Below are positions 45,396-53,391 of a stretch of DNA of 64,000 nucleotides, one piece after another (the stretch's first letter is position 1; each line of letters starts with the position of its first letter). Below the pieces are notes generated by a model that searched no databases, had not been told where the DNA came from, and worked only from the letters and a program-made list of their open reading frames with translations. Source of the DNA: Sphingomonas sp. Leaf32 (GTDB lineage Bacteria; Pseudomonadota; Alphaproteobacteria; Sphingomonadales; Sphingomonadaceae). The position numbers and the translations under genes were made by a program. The stretch spans positions 273,510-337,509 of the forward strand of contig NZ_LMLA01000007.1 of the NCBI RefSeq assembly GCF_001421765.1, given 5' to 3'.

Positions 45396-45901
45396 GCGGA
45401 GCGAATATGAGTGTAATACCTACAGTTGGCGATGTCTTCCTCATCCCGCTAGACGACGTATCGGCGGTGGGTGGCCACGTGGTGGCCATTCGTGAACACG
45501 AGGAACTGTACGTAGCCATTATGGGCCATCGGGTTCGTCGGGACGAGAACGATCCAGAAGTTGCCATCGCTGGCGAGCCGGTACTGCTCACCCTATCGTT
45601 CGATGCTAAACTATCAAACGGCGATTGGGCGATTATCGGTAATTTAGCAGGTGCTGTGAATCGCTACCCCCACCCCGCATTCAAGATAAAATATGTGGGT
45701 GCGATGCTTATCGAGTCTAGAGATAGAAGCGTCCGGCGTCCTGCAACTAACGACGAGTTAGATATACTACAGAACCGCTCGGTTGCATCGCCGATGGTAA
45801 TCGAAGATGCGATAAGGGCGCACTTTGGCTTGGGTGAATGGAGCGAAAGCTACAACAAGCGTCGTGCTGAGTATGCTGCGAAATCGTCCGAGCTAATTTG
45901 A
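45392..45901 (+). CDS. Imm26-like immunity protein
   Basis: A protein of up to 169 residues, starting at an ATG that overlaps the rhs stop (ATGA); a second in-frame ATG is at 45407. The start PTVGDVFLIPLDDVSAVGGHVVA matches the Imm26 family (G-D-V-F-x-I-P-L). It is expected to bind and block the GIY-YIG-like toxin domain of the Rhs protein in the cytoplasm of the producer. Base composition is clearly lower in GC than the surrounding genes, in line with exchange of toxin-immunity modules. Confidence 0.75.
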   Translation: MSGANMSVIPTVGDVFLIPLDDVSAVGGHVVAIREHEELYVAIMGHRVRRDENDPEVAIAGEPVLLTLSFDAKLSNGDWAIIGNLAGAVNRYPHPAFKIKYVGAMLIESRDRSVRRPATNDELDILQNRSVASPMVIEDAIRAHFGLGEWSESYNKRRAEYAAKSSELI

Positions 45902-45907
45902 ACGTGA

Positions 45908-46060
45908 TCTACGTGCTCTGTCGCTGCAGGGAGAACGGCGATCGGCAGCGGAGCGGGGGGTATTGTTGGAACTTACCACGACTTGATCGCAGCAGGCACG
46001 AACGGCGACAACATCACGCCGCACCCCATCAGTTCAGTATCTGCTGCCGATCGAGCATGA
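45908..46060 (+). pseudogene. Fragment of a second Rhs C-terminal toxin tip
   Basis: An open frame without a start, between the immunity gene and the DUF2946 gene. It reads IGSGAGGIVGTYHDLIAAGT, then NGDNITPHPISS before a stop. This resembles a type of Rhs/polymorphic toxin with G-T-Y-x-D-L-I-A-A-G and D-N-x-T-P-H-H-I; the second His is Pro here and the remainder is missing. It is probably a displaced, decayed toxin module left by module replacement. The identification is by pattern memory and should be tested by a database search. Confidence 0.5.
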
Positions 46061-46134
46061 GACGGGCGTGAAGAAGGCTGCGCCATGCCCGCAACGGCCA
46101 TGACAACCACCGCCCGCTCCGCTAACACCGCCCG

Positions 46135-46581
46135 GTGTCTCGCCTCCGCCGCCTGTTCCTGACCCATAACGCACTGGCGGCGTTGGTGATTATCGTGACG
46201 CTTGCGATGAAGGCGGTGGTGCCGGCGGGGTTCATGCCGATGCTGGTCGAGGGGCGTGTCGTCATCGCGCTGTGTTCGGGCTTCGGTCCCGTCATCCCCG
46301 TTGCGGCTCCGCCCAAGATGGCCGGGATGCACCATGGCGCGGCGATGGGCGCGGATCACGGGCGCCACGCCCCCAAGGATGGCGGGCAACACGACGACAA
46401 GCCGCAACCCTGCGCCTTTTCCGGGCTAAGCACGCCGTCGCTGGCGGGGGCCGATCCGGTGGTGCTGGCGATCGCCATCGCCTTTGTCCTGACGCTCGGC
46501 CTGCATATCGTCGTGGCCCTGCCGGTGATGCGGCCCGGTCGGCTATGGCCGCCGCTTCGAGGGCCGCCCGCACTCGCCTGA
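46135..46581 (+). CDS. DUF2946-like membrane protein
   Basis: A 148-residue protein with an N-terminal hydrophobic segment (ALVIIVTLAMKAVVPAGFMP), a His/Asp/Met-rich middle (MAGMHHGAAMGADHGRHAP, C in PCAFSG) and a second hydrophobic segment near the C-terminus. It matches the DUF2946 layout. The Met/His-rich part could bind copper or another metal. It starts with GTG and precedes a TonB receptor and PepSY protein, a common arrangement in metal-uptake loci. Confidence 0.65.
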   Translation: MSRLRRLFLTHNALAALVIIVTLAMKAVVPAGFMPMLVEGRVVIALCSGFGPVIPVAAPPKMAGMHHGAAMGADHGRHAPKDGGQHDDKPQPCAFSGLSTPSLAGADPVVLAIAIAFVLTLGLHIVVALPVMRPGRLWPPLRGPPALA

Positions 46582-46730
46582 TTCCGTTCGGTGCGTCGAG
46601 CTTCCCCGCGTTGGTCGTGGGGGCCGGCGTGCCGGTGTCTTGCGCGACGTTCCGCCTATCGCCGTCCGGCGATGCGGGCCGTGCGGTGGTGGGCCGTGAC
46701 CCGCCACCCGGATTTGAAGGGTTAGTTTAC

Positions 46731-48824
46731 ATGTCATCATCATGGGCCGCATCGGCGGCCATGCTGTGCCTTGCGCCGGTCGCACAGGCGCAGGAGCGCG
46801 ACGAGACGCGTGAACCCGCTCGCGACGACACCATCGTCGTCACGGGCACCAAGGCGGGGGATTTCGGTGCGAAGTCGGGCATTCCGATCGACCGCGTGCC
46901 GCAATCGATCCAGGTTCTCGACGACGAGGAACTGATCGCGCGCGGGGCGCGCAGCGTCGGCGACATGCTGCGCGCGGTGCCATCGGCCAATGTCGGCGGC
47001 AGCCGCGTGTCGCGCTACCAGAGCTTCGGCCTGAAGATCCGCGGGTTCGTCGCGGACCAGATGCGCAACGGCATCCGCCAGCGTTATTATGAGGACGTCG
47101 ATGCCTCCGCCCTGTCGAACATCGCGCGGGTCGAGGTGCTGAAGGGACCATCGGCCGTCCTCTATGGCCAGTCGGCGGTGGGCGGCATCCTGTCGATCGT
47201 CACCAAACAACCGACCGATGCGCCCGAAGCCTCGGTGGCGCTGACCGGGGGCATGTACGGGCAGAAGATGGCGACGATCGACGCATCGACGCCGGTCACC
47301 GACACGCTGGCCATCCGCCTGACCGGGGAGGTCGAGCGGTCGGGCACCTTCGTCGATGTCCAGACGATGGACCGCGAAAATGTCGCGCTGACGCTGGCAT
47401 GGCGGCCGAGCGCGACGGTATCGGCGCATCTGGTCACCGAATATGTCCGGCGCACCACCGCGAACAATCCGGGTCTGCCGGTGGTCGGCACGGTGCGGAG
47501 CAACGGTGTCGCGAGCGTGCGGCGATCGGCGTTTCTGGGCGAGCCGAACTTCACCGATCTGGTCGCCGACGCACCGCTCATTCAGGCATGGGTGGCGTTC
47601 GACATGGGCGCGGGATGGGCGCTGACCCCGCGCTTTCAATATTCGGAATTCAACACCTCGCTCGATCAGGTGCGGCTGCTGGCCCCGGTCACCGGCCAGC
47701 CGACCCGCATCCAGCGCAACGGCCGGCGTGGGCGCGAGGCGGATCGCTATACGATCGCCCAGCTCGACCTGACCGGACAGGCGACCACGCTGGGGATCGA
47801 ACACAGGCTGCTGTTCGGGATCGAGCATAGCGCCGAGCGGCCGACCTTTCGCCAGTTCGATATCGTCGCGGGCGACATCCCGCCGATCGATGCGCTGGCC
47901 CCGGCCTATAGCTATGCGACGCGACAGCCCCGGCTGGCGTTCAGCTTCTTCACGCGGGGCAAGGTCGATGGCTTTGCCGCCTATGCACAGGATCAGATCG
48001 CGCTGACCGATGCGTGGAACGTGGTCGCGGGCGTGCGTCATTCGTCGTTCAATTATGAGAACCGGCGCACCACGCCCGGTGGCACGACGCGCGATGCCGA
48101 TACGATCGCGAACACCATATGGCAGCTAGGCACCACTTGGCGGATCGGCGGCGGATGGTCGTTGTTCGGGGGCTATAACAAGGGGTTCGACATCGACCCC
48201 GTGGTCGGATCGCGCAGCCGCGACGGAACGCCCTTCCGCCCCGAAACATCGGATCAGGTCGAGGCGGGCATCCGCCTGACCCGCGACCGGCTGCGCGCCA
48301 GCCTGTCGGCGTTCCGCATCCGTCGCAACGATGTGGCGGTAACCGATCCGGTCGATGTGAACTTCCAGGTGCAGGAAGGGCAGTTGCAGGTGCGCGGTGC
48401 CGAGGTCGAGGGGGAATGGACCCCGGTCGATGGCTGGTGGATGCAGGGCGGCTATGCGGTGCTCGACGGGCGCGTCACCCGTACCACCACGGCGGCACTA
48501 CGCGATGCGCGGCTGGGCGATACGCCCGGACACACCGCCACCGCATCCACCCGCGTGACGCTTGGACCGGTCGAGCTGCGCGGCGGAGCCTATCATGTCG
48601 GTGCGCGGCGGCTGGTGAACGGCAGCGCGGTCACGCTCGACGGCTATACGCTGTTCGATCTGGGGCTGGGGACCGACGCCGGGCCGGTCCGGATCGACGC
48701 GATGCTGACCAATGTCGGCAATGCCACCTATTACACCGCCAATGGTGGCGCGAACTTCGTCTATCCGGGCGATCCGCGCACGCTGTCGGTCCGGGTCGGC
48801 TACCGGTTCGGGGGGCGGTCATGA
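46731..48824 (+). CDS. TonB-dependent siderophore-type receptor
   Basis: A 697-residue outer-membrane receptor. The signal peptide ends A-Q-A at about residue 20, the TonB-box-like DDTIVVTG follows, then a plug domain (VPQSIQVLDDEELIARGARSVGDML, RVEVLKGPSAVLYGQSAVGG, both typical of ferric-siderophore receptors) and a 22-strand-type barrel ending in GYRFGGRS. The ATG at 46731 is chosen because the signal peptide starts there. It overlaps the downstream PepSY gene by ATGA. The substrate is probably an iron or copper chelate. Confidence 0.88.
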   Translation: MSSSWAASAAMLCLAPVAQAQERDETREPARDDTIVVTGTKAGDFGAKSGIPIDRVPQSIQVLDDEELIARGARSVGDMLRAVPSANVGGSRVSRYQSFGLKIRGFVADQMRNGIRQRYYEDVDASALSNIARVEVLKGPSAVLYGQSAVGGILSIVTKQPTDAPEASVALTGGMYGQKMATIDASTPVTDTLAIRLTGEVERSGTFVDVQTMDRENVALTLAWRPSATVSAHLVTEYVRRTTANNPGLPVVGTVRSNGVASVRRSAFLGEPNFTDLVADAPLIQAWVAFDMGAGWALTPRFQYSEFNTSLDQVRLLAPVTGQPTRIQRNGRRGREADRYTIAQLDLTGQATTLGIEHRLLFGIEHSAERPTFRQFDIVAGDIPPIDALAPAYSYATRQPRLAFSFFTRGKVDGFAAYAQDQIALTDAWNVVAGVRHSSFNYENRRTTPGGTTRDADTIANTIWQLGTTWRIGGGWSLFGGYNKGFDIDPVVGSRSRDGTPFRPETSDQVEAGIRLTRDRLRASLSAFRIRRNDVAVTDPVDVNFQVQEGQLQVRGAEVEGEWTPVDGWWMQGGYAVLDGRVTRTTTAALRDARLGDTPGHTATASTRVTLGPVELRGGAYHVGARRLVNGSAVTLDGYTLFDLGLGTDAGPVRIDAMLTNVGNATYYTANGGANFVYPGDPRTLSVRVGYRFGGRS

Positions 48825-50176
48825 GCGATACGCGCCTCTATCGCACGATCTGGCGCTGGCATTTCTATGCCGGGCTGATCGTAGCACCGTTCCTGCTGAT
48901 CCTGAGCGTCACCGGCGCGATCTATCTGTTCAAGGACGAGTTGAACGACGCACTGATGCCCGATCTGCAGATCGTGGCACCGGTCGCCAAGGCACTGCCG
49001 CCGTTGCGGATGATCGCGGCGGCGGTGGCGTCGGTGCCCGGCGTCCCGACGCGGATCGACCTGCCCGAAGCGTCCGATCGTCCGGCCAGGGTGTGGATCG
49101 ATGCCGCCACCGGCGAACCGCGACAGGTGATGGTCGATCCGGGCTCGGGGCGGGTGCTGGGCAGCTATGTCTATACCCATACGCTGGTCGGGTTCGCCGA
49201 TGTGATGCACGGTTCGCTGACCTTCGGCCCGTGGGGCGATGCGGTGGTCGAGCTGGCGGCGTGCTGGGCACTGATGCTGATCGCGTCGGGCCTGTTCCTG
49301 TGGTGGCCGCGCGGGCGAAGGTCGCTGGCGGGGGTGTTGTGGCCCCGGCTGCGCGCGCGAGGGCGCGTGTTCTGGCGCGACCTGCACGCGGTGACGGGGG
49401 TGTGGAGCGTCGCGCTGATCGCGTTCCTGCTGCTGACCGGCCTGCCCTGGGCCGTGGTGCAGGGGCCGCTGGTGCGCGGGGCGTTCACCGCGCTCGGCAT
49501 CGGGAATGAGGCGGCGCGCTTCGGGCATGAAGCGCCGCACAGCGCGCCGATGGGAACGCTGGGCGACGTGCCGTGGAGCCAGATGACGGCGTCGATGCCG
49601 GCATCCGATCCGACCCATGCCGAGCATGGCGGCGGGCATCTGTCGGTCGCGGACCCGGCTGCCGTCGCGGGCACCGATGCGATCGCCGCCAAGGCACGGG
49701 CGGCCGGGATCACCGGCGGCTATCGGCTGTACCTGCCGTCCGGTCCGACCGGCATCTACACCGTGCTGGTATCGCCCCGACAGCCGGAGGGGCAGCGGAC
49801 CTTGCAGTTCGATCGCTGGTCGGGGCGGCTGCTGTGGCGGAATGGCTGGAGCCGCTACGGCGTCGGCGCGAAGGCGGTCGAACTGGGCGTGCAGATCCAT
49901 ATGGGCCGCTATTTCGGGCTGCCGAACCAGTTGCTGATGCTGCTGCCGTGCATCGCCACCGTCCTGCTGGTCGTCAGCGGGGTGACGATGTGGTGGCGCA
50001 GGCGACCCAAAGGCACGCTGGCCGCGCCGCCGCCGGTCAGCGGGGCGCGGCTGCGCGGGGCCATTACGCTGCTGGTCGTGGCGGGCGTCGTACTGCCGCT
50101 GTTCGGGGCGTCGCTGCTGGTGCTGGCGGTGGTCGACCGGATCGTGACGGCATTGCGCCGCCCCGCCGTTGCCTGA
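48821..50176 (+). CDS. PepSY-associated TM helix protein
   Basis: A 451-residue inner-membrane protein with four main spans: WRWHFYAGLIVAPFLLILSVTGAIYLF near the N-terminus, two in the middle (LMLIASGLFLWWP; WSVALIAFLLLTGLPW) and one before the C-terminus (LLPCIATVLLVVSGVTMWWRR). PepSY-like soluble parts lie between. Conserved histidines in the spans suggest heme binding, as in siderophore-reductase-like members. Coupled to the TonB receptor, it may reduce or process the imported metal chelate. A final hydrophobic segment extends the C-terminus. Confidence 0.85.
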   Translation: MSDTRLYRTIWRWHFYAGLIVAPFLLILSVTGAIYLFKDELNDALMPDLQIVAPVAKALPPLRMIAAAVASVPGVPTRIDLPEASDRPARVWIDAATGEPRQVMVDPGSGRVLGSYVYTHTLVGFADVMHGSLTFGPWGDAVVELAACWALMLIASGLFLWWPRGRRSLAGVLWPRLRARGRVFWRDLHAVTGVWSVALIAFLLLTGLPWAVVQGPLVRGAFTALGIGNEAARFGHEAPHSAPMGTLGDVPWSQMTASMPASDPTHAEHGGGHLSVADPAAVAGTDAIAAKARAAGITGGYRLYLPSGPTGIYTVLVSPRQPEGQRTLQFDRWSGRLLWRNGWSRYGVGAKAVELGVQIHMGRYFGLPNQLLMLLPCIATVLLVVSGVTMWWRRRPKGTLAAPPPVSGARLRGAITLLVVAGVVLPLFGASLLVLAVVDRIVTALRRPAVA

Positions 50177-50178
50177 GA

Positions 50179-51156
50179 TCAGTCGACCGGCGTCAGCGCG
50201 CGCCGGTCGACCTCGACCCAGCGCGCCGCACCGTCGCCGCCGCGCGCGGCCCGCATCGCGCGCAGCCGCTGCGTGGTCGGCGCGTCGTGATCGATCCACA
50301 GCCGCACGCCACCCGAATGGAACAGCATCGCCCAGTCGCTGCCGCTGTCGCCCGCGACCAGCATCGGCCGGCGCACCGGATCGATATAGGCCATGATCGC
50401 GGCGACCTTGCCCTCCTGCCACGGCGACGGCGACCATAATGTCGTGGTGGGGACAAGCGCGACACGCCCAGACCAATAGCCGGGTGTCGCCGCCGTCCCC
50501 CGCGCGATGTCACGCCGCGCGGTGGAGATCGTGCCGGCGGAATCACGCAGCAGCATCGACGTGCCGATCACCTGTTCGGGCGGGATCGACAGGCCATAGC
50601 GCGGGTCGGACGCGACCATGCGCACCACCTCCTCCTGCGATGCGCTGACGATATAGACCGCCACGCCGCGTGCCGTCAGCGCCGCGATCAGCGCGCGTTG
50701 CGCGGCATAGACGCGGGGCGCCTCGATCACCTCCTCGACCGGCTTGCCATCCCTGATATAGCGGACGGGGATGCCGCCGCGATGGGCGAGCAGGGCGTCG
50801 AACCGCTGCTTGAGGACGCCCAGCGGTTGTCCGGCAAAGACCTGCGCGCTCCACGGCAGGCACAGTTTCGCGTCGAAATCGCACAGGCGGCGGTAATAGC
50901 CGTACAGGCTCTCACCGGCCATGACCGGTATCGGGCGCAGCTCGGGCGGCAGGCGGTCGACCGACACCCAGCCTTTCTGTTCGAAGAACGCGATGCCCGC
51001 CTCCTCGATGTCGCTGCTCCACAGCGTCCCGTCGGCGTCGAACACCGCATAGTCGCCGGGGCGCGCCGCCGCGACGGCGCGGTCGAGATCGGCCTGTGCG
51101 GCGGCGGGCCATGGCGTGGCGGCGGCGAGCATCAGCGCGAACAGTGGCAGGGGCAT
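50179..51156 (-). CDS. Exported HAD-family phosphatase
   Basis: A 325-residue protein with a signal peptide (cut after A-A-A near residue 20). Motif I is DADGT at 40-44, with Asp40 as nucleophile; motif II is in YIVSASQEE; motif IV is GDSGSDWAML. The fold is that of phosphoserine-phosphatase-like HAD enzymes. Its start overlaps the phospholipase C stop (TGATG), so it is co-translated. It may remove phosphate from the phospho-headgroup freed by the phospholipase, as phosphorylcholine phosphatases do; the substrate is inferred from context. Confidence 0.78.
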   Translation of the reverse strand: MPLPLFALMLAAATPWPAAAQADLDRAVAAARPGDYAVFDADGTLWSSDIEEAGIAFFEQKGWVSVDRLPPELRPIPVMAGESLYGYYRRLCDFDAKLCLPWSAQVFAGQPLGVLKQRFDALLAHRGGIPVRYIRDGKPVEEVIEAPRVYAAQRALIAALTARGVAVYIVSASQEEVVRMVASDPRYGLSIPPEQVIGTSMLLRDSAGTISTARRDIARGTAATPGYWSGRVALVPTTTLWSPSPWQEGKVAAIMAYIDPVRRPMLVAGDSGSDWAMLFHSGGVRLWIDHDAPTTQRLRAMRAARGGDGAARWVEVDRRALTPVD

Positions 51157-53204
51157 CAGGACAGGCTTTCGACGAAGGGATCGCTGACGCTCGCTCGTCC
51201 TGCGCGATCGTGCCGCCCGGCGATGCGGCGGCGATAGGCGGGATGCGCCGCCTGGGTGAGCGTCATGTCGTACCAGCCGAGCGCCTGTTCCAGCGACCAG
51301 CGATGGCGACCGGCGTGCAGCGCCTCCTCCGCCACGCCGCCGCCGGGGGTCAGACGGCGCAGGCGGAACCCGGTGCCGGGCAGGGTGAGAGTCAGGCCGG
51401 CGTTGCCGATGGTCCATGCGACCGGCGTCCCGGCGTCGTCCCGCGTGCCGACGAAATGCCGGTGGAAGCCGTTCGGTCCCAGCACCCACAGGTCGTAGCG
51501 CCCCTGTGCGTCGAACGTCCACTGCCCCTCGATCCGGTCGCCCGCGCCGACGACATAGCGGCGCGGCGGCTGGTCGCGCCGGTGGCGGTCATAGACATGG
51601 AACACCGCCCCCGCGCCATCGGCGGCAAAGCGCAGGGTCAGGCCGTCCGCCGCAACATGCTCGGTAACGTCGAGGCGATAGGGCAGCGGGCGCGATCGGC
51701 GCACGCCCGGTTCCTGCCACGGCGCGGCGGCGGGCGGGGCGGGGGGATCGACCTGCCCTTTCAGCGCGGCGGCACGGCGGGCATCCTCGCCCGGATTGGG
51801 CAGGCGCGGCGTTGCGGTATCGCTGGCGGCGAAGTCGAACGCGCTGGTCAGGTCGCCACACACCGCCCGCCGCCAGGCTGCGATATTGGGCTCGTGGAAA
51901 CCGAACCGGGTTTCGAGGAAGCGGATGACCGAGCTGTGGTCGAAGGTCTGCGAATTGACCCAGCCGCCCCGGCTCCACGGCGACACGACATAGAGCGGCA
52001 CGCGCGGGCCGAGGCCGTACGGACGCCCGCGATAGGCGGGCAGGTCGATGTCCTTGTCCCCGACGCTCGGCACGTCATGATACGCGCCGGCCAGATCGAC
52101 GGTCGATCCTCCGCCCAGTGCCCCGTCCGGCCCCCGAGACGGCGGGGCGGGCGGGGGCATATGATCGAAGAACCCGTCATTCTCGTCGAACATCACCAGC
52201 AACACGGTGCGCGCCCAGACCTTCGGATCGGCGGTCAGCGCGTTGAGCACGCCCGCGATATAGTCGGCGCCCTGTGCCGGGCTGGATGGCCCCGGATGTT
52301 CGGACCCGGCGGCGGTGGCGATGACATAGGATACTTGCGGCAGGCGACCGGCGAGCACATCGGCCTTCAACTGCTCCGGCCCGCGCGTGGTCAGCGCGCG
52401 GTCCTTCAGCACGGGATCGCCGCGCCCGGCATGGGCGTCGCGAAACGCCGCGAAGCCCGCCAGCGGATTGTCGGTGAAATTGTCGTCCATGTCCTGATAG
52501 ATGCGCCAGTCGATCCCCGCCGCCTGCAGTCGCTCGACCGTGGTGGTCCAGCGATAGGGATCGGGCGCGCCGCCCTTCTCGACGAAATCGTCGTGCGAAT
52601 TGCCGATGGCGGGGCCGCCATGGCTACCGGCCGGATCGTTGGTGCCCGTCCACAGGAACAGGCGGTTGGTATTGGTCCCGGTCTGGACCGCGCAGTGATA
52701 GGCGTCGCAGATGGTGAACGCCTCGGCCAGCGCGAACTGGAAGGGGATGTCGGCGCGGCGGTAATGGCCCATCGCGCGGGGATGCTTCGCTTCGGGCCAA
52801 TGCGCCATGCGCCCTTCGTCCCAGGCGCGCTGCGCATCGGGCCAGGCGTGCGGCGTGCCCTCCATCCGCATCAGCTCGAACTGGCGGCGGGTGTCGAGGT
52901 GAAAGGGAGACATCGTGCGGGGACCGCCGGGCAGGGTGCGGTCGACCTGTTGCCAGACGGTGCCGTTGGACGTCGGGATGGGCAGCCGGTCGCCAAAGCC
53001 CCGCACCCCGCGCAACGTGCCGAAATAATGGTCGAAGCCGCGATTCTCCTGCGCCAGGATCACGACATGCTGGACATCGGCGATGGTGCCGGTGCGCCGG
53101 TCGGGCGCGATCGCCGCCGCACGCGCGATCGCCGCCGGCAACGCCGCCGCCCCGGCAAGGGCAGCACCGGTGGACAGGAGCGTGCGGCGCGAGAGATCGA
53201 CCAT
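51156..53204 (-). CDS. Phospholipase C, phosphocholine-type, Tat-exported
   Basis: A 682-residue enzyme of the phosphoesterase/PLC family (PF04185 type). The N-terminus has a Tat motif SRRTLL at 5-10. The catalytic domain begins VQHVVILAQENRGFDHYFGTL and continues with TGTNTNRLFLWTGTND, LLVMFDENDGFFDHMPPP and SPWSRGGWVNSQTFDHSSV, all conserved in bacterial non-specific PLCs. Two C-terminal DUF756-like beta domains (about residues 500-670) match PlcN/PlcH architecture. It is exported folded to the periplasm and releases phosphorylated headgroups from lipids. It lies in a possible phosphate-scavenging operon with a TonB receptor upstream and a HAD phosphatase downstream. Confidence 0.93.
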   Translation of the reverse strand: MVDLSRRTLLSTGAALAGAAALPAAIARAAAIAPDRRTGTIADVQHVVILAQENRGFDHYFGTLRGVRGFGDRLPIPTSNGTVWQQVDRTLPGGPRTMSPFHLDTRRQFELMRMEGTPHAWPDAQRAWDEGRMAHWPEAKHPRAMGHYRRADIPFQFALAEAFTICDAYHCAVQTGTNTNRLFLWTGTNDPAGSHGGPAIGNSHDDFVEKGGAPDPYRWTTTVERLQAAGIDWRIYQDMDDNFTDNPLAGFAAFRDAHAGRGDPVLKDRALTTRGPEQLKADVLAGRLPQVSYVIATAAGSEHPGPSSPAQGADYIAGVLNALTADPKVWARTVLLVMFDENDGFFDHMPPPAPPSRGPDGALGGGSTVDLAGAYHDVPSVGDKDIDLPAYRGRPYGLGPRVPLYVVSPWSRGGWVNSQTFDHSSVIRFLETRFGFHEPNIAAWRRAVCGDLTSAFDFAASDTATPRLPNPGEDARRAAALKGQVDPPAPPAAAPWQEPGVRRSRPLPYRLDVTEHVAADGLTLRFAADGAGAVFHVYDRHRRDQPPRRYVVGAGDRIEGQWTFDAQGRYDLWVLGPNGFHRHFVGTRDDAGTPVAWTIGNAGLTLTLPGTGFRLRRLTPGGGVAEEALHAGRHRWSLEQALGWYDMTLTQAAHPAYRRRIAGRHDRAGRASVSDPFVESLS

Positions 53205-53249
53205 GGGATATCCCGAAAGCTCGGCAGTATTGCCAGTTACCAAACCAAT

Positions 53250-53363
53250 CCGGTTGTCCTGAGTAGCCACTGAGCTTGTCGAAGGGGCGTATCGAAGGAC
53301 CGCTTTGGGCAGGTACTTCGATACGGGTCTTCGACAAGCTCAGCCCCTACTCAGCACAAACGG
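53250..53363. repeat. Inverted repeat family A, copy 2
   Basis: The same type as 370-479: left arm CCTGAGTAG, ACTGAGCTTGTCGAAG and GTATCGAAG; right arm CTTCGATACG, CTTCGACAAGCTCAG and CTACTCAG. It lies between the phospholipase C gene and the TonB receptor upstream, so it may limit read-through between them. Confidence 0.85.
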
Positions 53364-53391
53364 GTGTACGCGATTGTGTTGACGGGGTAGC

